The position numbers and the translations under genes were made by a program. Shown here one piece after another: positions 8,522 through 19,760 of a stretch of 64,000 nucleotides of DNA. Positions within the stretch are counted from its first letter, which is position 1, and every line of letters starts with the position of its first letter. A model generated the notes under the pieces. The model did no database searches. It saw only the letters and a list, made by a program, of their open reading frames with translations, and was not told where the DNA came from. This DNA comes from Pseudonocardia sediminis (lineage in GTDB: Bacteria > Actinomycetota > Actinomycetes > Mycobacteriales > Pseudonocardiaceae): contig NZ_SHKL01000001.1 in NCBI RefSeq assembly GCF_004217185.1, positions 3,160,001 to 3,224,000 of the forward strand, read 5' to 3'.

Positions 8522-8758
8522 CTAACCGCGCCCGTCGGCCCCGGGCAACGTGATCCCGCTCAGGTGCCCGTGCGGGGGGTGGTGGAGCGGGCCCGTGGCG
8601 TCCCCGCCGGGACCGGCCCGGTCGGCCGGTGTGGGACCGGCGGCGGTGTCGGGCGGCGCGGACCCCGGGGTGGCAGGGGAGGCCGGGACGTCGCCGCCGA
8701 GCTCGGCCTTCAGGATCCGTACCGGGGAAATCCGCTCATCTCCGGTGTCGCAATTCAC
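8522..8758 (-). CDS. Possible small proline-rich protein, unknown
   Basis: A 78-codon frame ends 10 bases before the LLM gene on the same strand. Nearly all codons end in G or C, which is the local coding signature for this strand and frame. The product starts NCDTGDERISPVRILKAEL, then becomes Pro/Ala/Gly-rich, and ends HHPPHGHLSGI...GADGRG. I recognise no family and see no ribosome binding site before the GTG. It may be real, or a by-product of GC bias in this 380-base gap. Confidence 0.3.
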   Translation of the reverse strand: MNCDTGDERISPVRILKAELGGDVPASPATPGSAPPDTAAGPTPADRAGPGGDATGPLHHPPHGHLSGITLPGADGRG

Positions 8759-8878
8759 AGGGGATTCTCAAGAACTGTCCGAATCGTCGTCCACGTCGTT
8801 TTCCTCCGCCGGGGTCGCACTCGCCGGGTCCACCGCGACGCGCCGGGTCTCGACGCACGCGAGCCGGGACCGTGCTGG

Positions 8879-8891
8879 TAGACCTGGTGAT
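8879..8891 (+). promoter_or_regulatory. -10 element of leaderless PBP gene
   Basis: TAGACC (8879-8884) ends 7 bases before the GTG at 8892. The spacing matches the other leaderless starts here and supports that start over more upstream ones. The 8759-8878 stretch before it shows nothing else I can name. Confidence 0.4.
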
Positions 8892-10952
8892 GTGCGTAGG
8901 GAACGGGGACGGCAGCTGGCTGCGTTGGTCGTGGTCGGCGGGGTGCTGCTGGCCGGGATCCTGTTCCCGGTCGTGGGTGGTGGCGGAATTCTCGCGAAGC
9001 AGGTCGCGGAATCGGCGACGGAGACGTCCGGGTCCATTCGCAGCGGAATTCTCCCGTCCGCGACGGTGATGACCGATTCCTCCGGTGCGCCCGTCGCGTA
9101 CTTCTACGACCAGTACCGGATCTCGGTGCCGAGCGAGAGGATCTCGGTCGCGATGAAGGCCGCGATCGTCGCCATCGAGGACCGCCGGTTCTTCTCCCAC
9201 GGCGGGGTCGACCCCGTCGGCGTCGCGCGGGCGCTGGTGAACAACTCCGAGGGCGCGTCGCAGCAGGGTGCCTCGACCCTGACCGAGCAGTACGTCAAGA
9301 ACTACGACCTCTACGTGACGGCACGCACCGAGGCCGAGAAGCAGGCGGCGGTCGCGCCGAACTACGCCCGCAAGATCAAGGAGGCCGAGCTGGCGGTCAG
9401 CCTGGATCACCAGCTGACCAAGGACCAGATCCTCACCGGCTACCTGAACCTCGTGTACTTCGGGCACGGCGCCTACGGCGTGCAGGCCGCGGCGCAGGCC
9501 TACTTCGGGGTCGACGCGAGCGCGCTGACGGTCCCGCAGGCGGCGCTGCTGGCCGGGATGGTGCAGAGCCCCGGCCCCTACGACCCGGCGCGGCACCCGG
9601 ACGCGGCGAAGGGCCGCCGCGACATCGTGATCGAGCAGATGCGTCAGGCCGGGTCGATCGACCCGGCCCAGGCCGCGCGGTCGACGGCGTCGCCGCTGGC
9701 GGTGAAGCCCGACCCGTCGGTGCCCGGCGAGGGCTGCACGGGTGCGGGGGACGCCGGCTACTTCTGCGACTACGTCGTGCGCTACCTCACCGAGGCCGGG
9801 ATGAGCCAGCAGCAGCTCATCGACGGCGGCTACACGATCCGGACGACGCTCGACCGCAGGCAGCTCGGCTCGCTCAAGGCCGCGATCGACGGCCAGGTCC
9901 CCGCCGACCAGCCGCACGTCGCCGACGTCATGTCGATCGTGGCGCCGGGGGCGACGTCGCACCCGGTGACCGCGATGGCCGCGAACCGGACGTTCGGCAA
10001 CGCCGAGGGCCAGTCCGCCTACGGGCTCCCCTACGAGCCGGAGAACCTCGGCGCGGGCTCGGTCTACAAGATCTTCACCGCGGCGACGGCGCTGGAGCAG
10101 CACGACATCGGCATCGACTCGATCATCCCGGTCCCGCCGGACGGCTACGCCTCGCCGATCTACCGCAACGGCGACGGCTCCTCGGTCCCGGTCGGCAACG
10201 CCGGGAAGTACCCGCCGCAGCTCTCCCTCACCGACGCCCTGGCCGAGTCGCCGAACACCGCGTTCGTGAAGCTGGAGGAGACGACCGGGATCCCGCCGGT
10301 CGTCGACATGGCGGTGCGCCTGGGCCTGACCTCGCTGGCCGAGTCCTCCTCCGACGGGGGCGACGACTCCCCGTCGATCGCGACGACGATGAAGGACCAG
10401 CGCCTGGGCTCGTTCACCCTCGGTGTCACTCCGACCAGCGCACTGGAGCTGGCGAACGTCCAGGCGACCCTGGCCTCGCACGGCACCTGGTGCCCGCCGG
10501 CGCCGCTGCAGTCGGTGACCGGCCAGGACGGGCGGCCGGTCCCGATCACTCAGGCCGCCTGCACGCAGGCGGTCGCGCCGGGCATCGCCGACACCCTGCT
10601 GACCGGCATGAGCAAGGACGACCAGCCCGGCGGCACGTCGGCCGCGGCGGCGCGGACCATGGACTGGACCCGCCCCGTCGCGGCGAAGACCGGGACGACG
10701 CAGGAGTACAAGTCGGCGACGTTCGTCGGGACGACGCCGACCCTGGCCGGCGCGGCGATCGTGTTCGACGACTCCAGCTCGCCCAAGCCGATCTGCGAGG
10801 GCAGCCCGCCGCACACCTGCGGAGGGGGCAACATCTACGGCGGTATGGCCCCGGCCCGGACCTGGTACCGGGCGATGGGCGACATCCTCGGCGACAGCCC
10901 GGTGGTCCCCCTGCCGGCGCCCGACCCGGAGTACCTCACCGGGCGGCAGTGA
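8892..10952 (+). CDS. Class A penicillin-binding protein (bifunctional transglycosylase/transpeptidase)
   Basis: Peptidoglycan synthase of 686 residues that polymerises lipid II and cross-links stem peptides outside the membrane. A short cytoplasmic tail (RRERGRQ) precedes one membrane segment at about 8-30. The GT51 domain carries the catalytic glutamate in AIEDRRFFSHGG (E96). The transpeptidase domain has SVYK (S390-K393), SPN (S453-N455) and KTGTTQ (K599-G601). Cysteine pairs in the extracytoplasmic part (GCTGAG..FCDY; ICEGSPPHTCGGG) suggest disulfides. The open frame extends to 8550, but the membrane-proximal start and the -10 spacing favour 8892. Confidence 0.9.
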   Translation: MRRERGRQLAALVVVGGVLLAGILFPVVGGGGILAKQVAESATETSGSIRSGILPSATVMTDSSGAPVAYFYDQYRISVPSERISVAMKAAIVAIEDRRFFSHGGVDPVGVARALVNNSEGASQQGASTLTEQYVKNYDLYVTARTEAEKQAAVAPNYARKIKEAELAVSLDHQLTKDQILTGYLNLVYFGHGAYGVQAAAQAYFGVDASALTVPQAALLAGMVQSPGPYDPARHPDAAKGRRDIVIEQMRQAGSIDPAQAARSTASPLAVKPDPSVPGEGCTGAGDAGYFCDYVVRYLTEAGMSQQQLIDGGYTIRTTLDRRQLGSLKAAIDGQVPADQPHVADVMSIVAPGATSHPVTAMAANRTFGNAEGQSAYGLPYEPENLGAGSVYKIFTAATALEQHDIGIDSIIPVPPDGYASPIYRNGDGSSVPVGNAGKYPPQLSLTDALAESPNTAFVKLEETTGIPPVVDMAVRLGLTSLAESSSDGGDDSPSIATTMKDQRLGSFTLGVTPTSALELANVQATLASHGTWCPPAPLQSVTGQDGRPVPITQAACTQAVAPGIADTLLTGMSKDDQPGGTSAAAARTMDWTRPVAAKTGTTQEYKSATFVGTTPTLAGAAIVFDDSSSPKPICEGSPPHTCGGGNIYGGMAPARTWYRAMGDILGDSPVVPLPAPDPEYLTGRQ

Positions 10953-10977
10953 CCCGCCGGTCCTTACGACGGGTTCG

Positions 10978-11579
10978 TCAGGGAGCCCAGCGGGGGTCGC
11001 GGCCGGAGTAGCCGAGGGCGCGCTCGAACGCCGGGGCGTCGTCGGGTACGTCGACCACGGGGCCGAACAGGCCCTGCCGGCCCTCCTCCTGGCCGGGGCC
11101 CGACATCGACGACGTGAACTCCAGGACCACCGCCACCGCGGCGTCGTCCGGGCGGAAGTCCTGACCGGTCGCGACGGCCAGGTCCCACCCGTGCAGGACG
11201 ACCTCGTCCAGGGCGACGACGCCGGCGACCTCCCCGGGCAGGTCGAGGCCACCCGCCTGCGTCATGCCCTCCCAGGCCCCGGGCGCGGTCCAGGCGGCGG
11301 CGAGCTCCTCGAGCACGGCCGGGACCGCCTCCCGCCAGCCGGCGACCAGGTTCTCGCAGACGGCTGCGGCGACTGCGATCCACCCGGTGGCACGGTCCTG
11401 GTGGCGGCGTCGCGGAACGCCCCGGCCAGGCCGTGCAGGTGGTCGAGCAGGGTCGCGACGGTCATGCCGGGGCACGGGGTGGACGCGGCGAGCCGGTCGT
11501 CGGGCACCTGGCGGACCAGCTCGGCGACGGCGCGGGCCGTCGGGGTGAGGTCGATCGTGGGCGTGGTGGTCTCGGGCAC
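10978..11579 (-). pseudogene. TIGR03086-like DinB/maleylpyruvate isomerase family protein, frameshifted
   Basis: The N-terminal half (VPETTTPTIDLTPTARAVAEL, TPCPGMTVATLLDHL) is in one minus-strand frame and the C-terminal half (ENLVAGWREAVPAVLEEL, WEGMTQAGGLDLPGEVAG, VALDEVVLHGWDLA, GLFGPVVDVP) is in another. Together they match the TIGR03086 metal-binding family along its length. The switch lies near 11380-11400, around GTGCCACCGGGTGGATCGC, and one missing base would explain it. Either the gene is broken or the assembly has a single-base error. The intact protein would be about 200 residues with the usual mycothiol-enzyme fold. Confidence 0.75.
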
Positions 11580-11740
11580 GGCTCGCTCCTCGGGTTCGGT
11601 GTGCGTCTGCCGGGGTCGACCGCGACGGGAACCCGTTCTCATCGGTGTCCGTGGGATTCGACACCCGGTAGAAGTTGAGGCGGGCGGGTGCGGCACAGTG
11701 GACGGCGGTAACGACCGACCCGTCCTGCAGGAGCGGCCCC

Positions 11741-12061
11741 ATGATCGAGCCCACCGTCCTGGCCCGGATCTTCCGCGGCGTCGCCATCGCCGAGGCGTGC
11801 TCCTGGACCGGACTGCTGATCGGCATGGTCTTCAAGTACCTGGTCGTGTTCGACGACATCGGCGTGAAGGTCTTCGGGCCGATCCACGGCGCGCTGTTCG
11901 TGGCCTACGTGATCGTCACGCTCCTCACCGCGCGGACGTTCCGGTGGGACCTGCGCACGACGGTCGTCGGCCTGCTGGCCAGCATCCCGCCGCTGGTCAC
12001 GATCTGGTTCGAACGCCGGGTCGCCCGCCGTGGGCAGCTGGACCCGGTCGCCGCGGCCTGA
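11741..12061 (+). CDS. DUF3817 family integral membrane protein
   Basis: A 106-residue membrane protein with the DUF3817 pattern: a conserved FRGVAIAEACSW at the first helix, KYLVVFDDIGVKVFGPIHG leading into a second helix, and a third helix VVGLLASIPPLVTIWFERR. Three hydrophobic segments are visible. ATG at 11741 has AGGAG 8 bases upstream. Function is unknown. It starts about 160 bases from the divergent frameshifted DinB-like gene. Confidence 0.8.
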   Translation: MIEPTVLARIFRGVAIAEACSWTGLLIGMVFKYLVVFDDIGVKVFGPIHGALFVAYVIVTLLTARTFRWDLRTTVVGLLASIPPLVTIWFERRVARRGQLDPVAAA

Positions 12062-12069
12062 GCCGCACT

Positions 12070-12112
12070 CGCCGGGCTCACTCGTCCGGCTCTCCCGCCG
12101 GGCTCACTCGTC
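12070..12112. repeat. 17-bp direct repeat over the stop codon of the SWIM gene
   Basis: CGCCGGGCTCACTCGTC occurs perfectly at 12070-12086 and 12096-12112 (period 26). The second copy contains the stop codon of the SWIM-domain gene, so the 3' end of that gene has been duplicated just downstream of itself. Confidence 0.8.
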
Positions 12113-12942
12113 GGCGGCGAGCTGGCGGTAGGCGGGGCGGAGCAGGTCGGTGACCGTGGACCCCCGCACGCGGGCCGGGATCTCGGGGACCTGGTCCAGG
12201 ACCGCATCCGGCGAGGTCACCGGCGGTCGCGGAGGCGTGGCGCCGGACGGCGCGGCGTCGTAGAAGCGGTTGAGGACTTCCGACAACGGAGGCACCGACG
12301 CGGGCGGCGCGGCGGGCTCGTCGCTCTCGGCCGCCACACCGCCGCGGCGTTCGCGCAGGTTCGACAGCAGCGTCTCCCGGTCGCGTCCACGCAGTGCGAA
12401 GAGCTCGAACGGGTCGGCGTCGAAGCGCTCGGCGAGCAGGTAGAACACCGCGGCCAGGTGCTTGCACGGCACCGTCGCGTCCGGGCAGTTGCAGTCCATC
12501 GACAGCTCGCCGGAGGCGTCCGGGAACAGCGAGAGGCCCAGGCCGTCGAGCATCTCGACGATCTCGGTCGGCATCCCGCCGGCCAGCAGCGTCGCGGCGT
12601 AGAACGCGTCGTCGGCCAGGGCCTGCTCGGCGCGGCCCCACTGCTCCTTGTCCCAGACGCGCAGGCCGATCCGGGCCTTGTACGGCGCCGGACGGGTGCC
12701 CTGCACGAGCGCGACGGCGGAGCCCGCGTCGACGTCGAGCGAGACGATCTGGCCGGACCGGGCGTAGGAGCGCCCGCGGGTGAGCCGGCCCCCGACCCCG
12801 AGCTCCTCCAGCACCGCGATGAACCGCGCCGACCACCAGGTCCGGGCGACGGCGCCGCGGGTGGAGTTGATCTGGATCCCGCCGGGTACGCGCAACGGCT
12901 TGCGGGCGACGTACTCCTCGTCGGCCCAGAACGGGCGGTCGC

Positions 12943-12946
<4 letters not shown>
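12104..12946 (-). CDS. SWIM zinc-finger protein
   Basis: A 280-residue protein with a SWIM motif CxCx6CxH at residues 152-163 (DCNCPDATVPCKHLAAVF), a zinc module found in bacterial SNF2 partners. The N-terminus (FWADEEYVARKPLRVPGGIQ, ARTWWSARFIAVLEEL) is typical of this actinobacterial family; the C-terminal third is proline-rich and poorly conserved. It starts within the last codons of the SNF2 gene (ATGA overlap, 12943-12946), so the two are translationally coupled. The pair probably acts together on DNA or nucleoprotein, but no reaction has been assigned to this family that I can name. Confidence 0.85.
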
Positions 12947-16011
<3,065 letters not shown>

Positions 16012-16109
16012 TCGACCAGGCTAGGCGCGACCCCCGACAGTTCTCCGCGCCGCACCCCGCTGTCCGCCGCCGCGGCCGTCGGGCCGGGTGCGGCAGCGGC
16101 GGCAGGTGG

Positions 16110-16592
16110 TCAGGAGCGCGCCAGCAGCTCGTCGAGCTGCTCGAAGCCCTCGTTGACCCCGATCTCCATGCCGCTGGCCAGGGCCGAGTCGCGGCCCTCG
16201 AACGTCTCGAACGTCGAGCTCCCGACGATCCGCGTGCGTCCGTCGCCGAGGTCGGTGAAGGTCATCGTCTCCAGGGCGACACCGTCCGGGAAGCCCTCGA
16301 ACGTGAACGTCTGCACGATCCGCTCGTGGGGCCGCACCTCGTGGAACGAGCCGTAGAAGCGGTACTCGCCGTCGTCGTCGCGGTGGACGTAGCGGTAGGT
16401 CCCGCCGGTCTGGGCGTCCCACCGGTCGATCGTCATGGTGAGTCCGCGCGGGCCGAGCCACTGCTTCACCAGCTCCGGTTCGACGTGGGCCCGGAAGACC
16501 TTCTCCGGTGACGCGTCGAACTCGCGCACGATCCGGATCGCCGGTACGTCGGCGACGGCCTCGATGGTGGTCTCGTGGGTGGTGGTGCTCAT
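16110..16592 (-). CDS. SRPBCC (AHSA1-like) domain protein
   Basis: A 160-residue START/AHSA1-type protein: IRIVREFDASPEKVFRAHVEPELVKQWLGP at the start, YRYVHRDDDGEYRFYGSFHEVRPHERIVQTFTFEG in the middle and a C-terminal helix EGFEQLDELL. The fold makes a hydrophobic ligand pocket. It overlaps the ArsR gene by 4 bases (ATGA), a very common actinobacterial pairing in which the ArsR protein controls both genes. Ligand and role are unknown. Confidence 0.85.
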   Translation of the reverse strand: MSTTTHETTIEAVADVPAIRIVREFDASPEKVFRAHVEPELVKQWLGPRGLTMTIDRWDAQTGGTYRYVHRDDDGEYRFYGSFHEVRPHERIVQTFTFEGFPDGVALETMTFTDLGDGRTRIVGSSTFETFEGRDSALASGMEIGVNEGFEQLDELLARS

Positions 16593-16954
16593 GATGCGCC
16601 TCGTTCCTGGTCGGGTGACCGGGTGCCGTCCGTGCTGTCGTCCATCGCGGCGAGCAGGGCGTCGAGACGCCGGTAGCGCTCCTCGGCCTGCCGCCGGTAC
16701 CGCTCGATCCATGCCGTCATCAGGTCGAACACCTTCGCCTCGAGGTGCACCGGCCGGCGCTGTGCCTGCCGGGAACGGCTGACGAGCCCCGCGTCCTCCA
16801 GCACCTTGAGGTGTTTGGAGACGGCCTGCAGGGACACGTCGTAGGGCTCGGCGAGCTCGTTCACCGTCGCGTCGTCGGCGGCCAGACGGGCCACCATGTC
16901 GCGCCGGATCGGATCGGCCAGGGCCGAGAACACCCGGTTCAGCCGGTCCTCCAT
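16589..16954 (-). CDS. ArsR-type winged-helix transcriptional repressor
   Basis: A 121-residue regulator with the ArsR core: NRVFSALADPIRRDMVARL, VNELAEPYDVSLQAVSKHLKVLEDAGLVSRSRQAQRRPVHL (residues about 5-75), and a C-terminal helix ending in the overlap with the SRPBCC gene. It has no visible metal-binding cysteines, so it probably does not sense metals through the classic ELCVCDL motif. GGAGGAG lies just upstream of the ATG at 16954. Two near-identical palindromes precede the operon and are the likely autoregulatory operators. Confidence 0.88.
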   Translation of the reverse strand: MEDRLNRVFSALADPIRRDMVARLAADDATVNELAEPYDVSLQAVSKHLKVLEDAGLVSRSRQAQRRPVHLEAKVFDLMTAWIERYRRQAEERYRRLDALLAAMDDSTDGTRSPDQERGAS

Positions 16955-16969
16955 CGCTCTCCTCCTTGC

Positions 16970-17030
16970 TCAACCTTGCGGTTGAATAGACCGTAGCGCG
17001 CCTCGCAGCCGTACTCAACCCACAAGTTGA
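16970..17030 (-). promoter_or_regulatory. Twin operators of the ArsR-SRPBCC operon
   Basis: TCAACCTTGCGGTTGA (16970-16985) and TCAACCCACAAGTTGA (17015-17030) share the half-sites TCAAC and GTTGA, each followed by ATA, and lie 45 bp apart centre to centre. They sit directly upstream of the ribosome binding site, as expected for autorepression. Confidence 0.65.
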
Positions 17031-17101
17031 ATAAACTCGAGCGCAGTACGGCTCGCATCCGGCGAGGGGCGCGTAGTGGCTGCCGGTCCACCGATCTACC
17101 G

Positions 17102-17220
17102 CGATGGCGCGTCGCTCACCCCCGGCCGGCCCCCGGCCCCGCGGTCGCGGGCCGGGCGCGAGTGACGCGGTGTGGTTCCCGATCGCCCATGGCGAGTCGA
17201 TGGTGCGTCGTTCGGCGACG
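17102..17220. repeat. Short-repeat cluster, left part (GCGATGGTGCGTCG motif)
   Basis: Two copies of a degenerate motif near GCGATGGTGCGTCGCTCG are seen at 17102-17119 and 17197-17214, within the gap between the ArsR operators and the DUF559-like gene. Further copies follow the gene at 18369-18634. The rest of 17031-17372 is GC-rich with no feature I recognise. Confidence 0.6.
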
Positions 17221-17372
17221 TGGGCAGGGCCCGGGGCCGGCCACGCCCGACCGGGATGGACCCGCGGCGCGCGTCGGGGCCGGTTCGCGATGGTGACGCC
17301 GGCCGCGGTGGAGCGTTCCGGACCGGCCCGAGTCGCCGCCGCACGTGCCGGCTTCCGGAGACGGTTCCGCGC

Positions 17373-18293
17373 ATGGCGAGAGATGAACCGGGACCGGGAC
17401 GCGTACGGGGCTGGCCGGTCGCGTTCCGCGGGTCGGAGGCGGTGGCGGCCGGGCTGGTCCGCTGGTCGACGCTGCGCGGGCCGCGGTTCCGGCGGGTGCA
17501 CCCGGACGTCTACGCGATGGTGTGCGACGAGCCGGACGTGCTCCTGGCCGAGCGGGCGGCGTCGGTGCTGGTGGGGGAGCAGGGCGTGTTGTGCGGCTTC
17601 TCCGCGGCGACCGTCCTGGGCGCGGACTGCGCTCCCCGGGGTGCGCCGCAGGAGGTGACCGCGTGCGGGGCGCGGATCCGGTCACGGCCGGGGCTGGTGG
17701 TGCGACGGGAGGCACTCCTGCCGGACGAGATCACCGTCGTCCACGGCATGCGGGTGGCCACGGCGATGCGGACCGGCTACGACGTGGTCCGGCGTGCATC
17801 CTGTCCGGTCGAGGCCGTGGTGGCGCTCGACGCCGTGGCGAACGCGGGCACGTTCGCGCCCGAGCGGATCCTCGAGGTCGCGGCCCGGCATCCCGGCGCT
17901 CGGGGCTCCTCGGCTCTCGACGATGCCGTCCGCCGGGCCGACGCCCGGTCCGGATCGCCGATGGAGACCCGGATGCGGCTGCTGGTGATCGGCGCGGGTC
18001 TGCCGGTCCCGGAGCTGCAGTACCCGGTCCAGGACCCGGTCGCCGGCACGGTCGTCTGGCTGGACCTCGCCTACCCGGAACTGCGGATCGGCATCGAGTA
18101 CGAGGGTCCGGACCACTTCCGTCCGGATCGGGTTCGCCGCGACATCCGCCGCATCACGAACCTGGTCGACCAGGGCTGGCGGATCTACCGGTTCGTCGGC
18201 CAGGACGTCCTCGGTACACCGGAGCGCACGGTCGCGATGATCCGGCGCGGGATCGACCAGCGCCGATCGACGAGCGACGCGCCCTGGCGGTGA
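17373..18293 (+). CDS. AbiEi/DUF559-like protein with nuclease-type C-terminus
   Basis: A 306-residue protein with two parts. Residues 1 to about 185 resemble the actinobacterial AbiEi-antitoxin-like N-terminal region (FRGSEAVAAGLV..STLRGPRFRRVHPDVYAM; AATVLGAD; RATGYDVVRR-type segment). Residues 195-300 look like a DUF559/Vsr-type PD-(D/E)xK fold: SPMETRMRLLVIGAGLPVPELQYPV (E198), VWLDLAYPELRIGIEYEG (D231, E242, E244) and ITNLVDQGWRIYRFVGQDVL. Such genes are numerous in actinobacteria and their role is not known; nuclease activity is inferred. ATG at 17373 has GGAG about 12 bases upstream. The gene is flanked on both sides by copies of a short repeat. Confidence 0.7.
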   Translation: MARDEPGPGRVRGWPVAFRGSEAVAAGLVRWSTLRGPRFRRVHPDVYAMVCDEPDVLLAERAASVLVGEQGVLCGFSAATVLGADCAPRGAPQEVTACGARIRSRPGLVVRREALLPDEITVVHGMRVATAMRTGYDVVRRASCPVEAVVALDAVANAGTFAPERILEVAARHPGARGSSALDDAVRRADARSGSPMETRMRLLVIGAGLPVPELQYPVQDPVAGTVVWLDLAYPELRIGIEYEGPDHFRPDRVRRDIRRITNLVDQGWRIYRFVGQDVLGTPERTVAMIRRGIDQRRSTSDAPWR

Positions 18294-18368
18294 GACCCGC
18301 CCGGCCCGGCAACGGTGCGACTCTCGGCTGGTGGGCTGGGCCGCGAAGCCGGGCCACTCGCGTTCCGG

Positions 18369-18634
18369 CGAGGGACGCGTCATCGCTGCTGATACGCACG
18401 ATCGGAGCAATGGTGCGTCACTCGGCGCTCGCGACGCGGCGCGGGGAGGACCACTGACGCGCTGTTGCCGTGGTTCGGGCGGATCGGCGCCGTGGTGCGT
18501 CTCTCGCCGGACGAACCGGGCCGGACGATCGGGTCGCGTCGAACCATTCCGGGGGCACGCTGCGAACAACCACCCGGGCGACGCACCATCGTGGGCTCCG
18601 GCCTTGTCGAAGGGCGATGGTGCGTCGCTCGACC
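18369..18634. repeat. Short-repeat cluster, right part (GCGATGGTGCGTCG motif)
   Basis: Five more copies occupy the gap 18294-18642: minus at 18369-18386 (degenerate), plus at about 18408-18425 and 18487-18504, minus at about 18575-18592, and plus at 18614-18631. The core ATGGTGCGTC is intact in four of them. No gene is seen in this gap. Confidence 0.65.
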
Positions 18635-18642
18635 TCTGCCGA

Positions 18643-19629
18643 TCAGGCGGAGGATCCGCCCAGGCGCCCGTGCGGGATGTAGCTCGCGGGGATCACGCCG
18701 AGGCGGCCCTTCTGGTAGTCCTCGAACGCCGTCATGACCTCGGCCTTGGTGTTCATCACGAACGGCCCGGCCCACGCGACGGGCTCGCGGATCGGTAGTC
18801 CGCCGAGCAGGACCACGTCCAGCCCGGGCAGGCGCGACTCCTGCGACGTGTCACCCGCGACGGTGATCACGTCGCCGGGCCCGAACACGGCCAGCTGCCC
18901 GGTGCGGATCGGGCGCCGGTCCGCGCCGACCGTGCCGGCGCCGGAGAGGACGTAGACCAGGGCGTTGAACTCCCGCGGCCACGGCATCCGCAGCCGGGCT
19001 CCGGGGGAGAGCGTCGCGTGCATCATCGCCATCGGGGTGTAGGTCGAGCCCGGGCCCTCGTGGCCGCCGACCGAGCCGGCGATCACGCGGACGAGCGCCC
19101 CGCCGTCGGAGGTGGTGAGCAGCGCGGACTCCGCGGCGCGCAGGTCCTGGTACTTGGGCTCGAGCCACTTGTTCGCCTGCGGCAGGTTCACCCACAGCTG
19201 CAGCCCGTGGAACAGCCCGCCGCTGGCGACCAGGGCCTCCGGGGGACGCTCGATGTGCAGCAGCCCGGAGCCGGCCGTCATCCACTGGGTGTCGCCGTTG
19301 GTGATCGCTCCGCCGCCGCCGTGCGAGTCGGCGTGCTCGAACTCGCCGTCGATGATGTAGGTGACGGTCTCGAAGCCCCGGTGCGGGTGCCAGGACGTGC
19401 CCTTCGGCTCCCCCGGGGCGTACTCGACCTCGCCCATCTGGTCCATGTGCAGGAACGGGTCGAGGTCGCGCAGGTCCACCCCGGCGAACGCCCGGCGGAC
19501 CGGGAACCCCTCGCCCTCGTGCCCGGACGGGGCGGTCGTGACCCGGCGGACGCCGCGGTCGAGGTCGGTGGGGCCGGGCTCGGGGACGCGTGGCAGGACC
19601 GTGACGTCGGCGACGGTGACGGCGGGCAT
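18643..19629 (-). CDS. Pirin family protein
   Basis: A bicupin protein of 328 residues. The N-terminal cupin has the metal-binding set HMDQMGEVEYAPGEPKGTSWHPHRGFETVTYIIDGEFEHADSHG; the C-terminal cupin has FNALVYVLSGAGTVG and ends in an arm-like segment (FVMNTKAEVMTAFEDYQKGRLG), all typical of pirins. Some pirins have quercetinase activity and others modulate regulators; neither can be assigned here. GGAGG lies 4 bases before the ATG at 19629. Confidence 0.9.
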   Translation of the reverse strand: MPAVTVADVTVLPRVPEPGPTDLDRGVRRVTTAPSGHEGEGFPVRRAFAGVDLRDLDPFLHMDQMGEVEYAPGEPKGTSWHPHRGFETVTYIIDGEFEHADSHGGGGAITNGDTQWMTAGSGLLHIERPPEALVASGGLFHGLQLWVNLPQANKWLEPKYQDLRAAESALLTTSDGGALVRVIAGSVGGHEGPGSTYTPMAMMHATLSPGARLRMPWPREFNALVYVLSGAGTVGADRRPIRTGQLAVFGPGDVITVAGDTSQESRLPGLDVVLLGGLPIREPVAWAGPFVMNTKAEVMTAFEDYQKGRLGVIPASYIPHGRLGGSSA

Positions 19630-19760
19630 GGGGCCTCCGGTTGGTCGAGGTTGTTGCACGCTCAACGAACACGGTAGCCGGAACATTCCGTGGCGACGTG
19701 CGCCGGGGGACCGTCCGGGCCAGACTCGCGATCGACGTCGTCGTCGAAAGGGAGTCGAGC

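Noticed and set aside
17373..18293. Toxin-antitoxin AbiEi/AbiEii pair
   Set aside because: No AbiEii nucleotidyltransferase gene is adjacent, and the C-terminus is nuclease-like rather than antitoxin-only.
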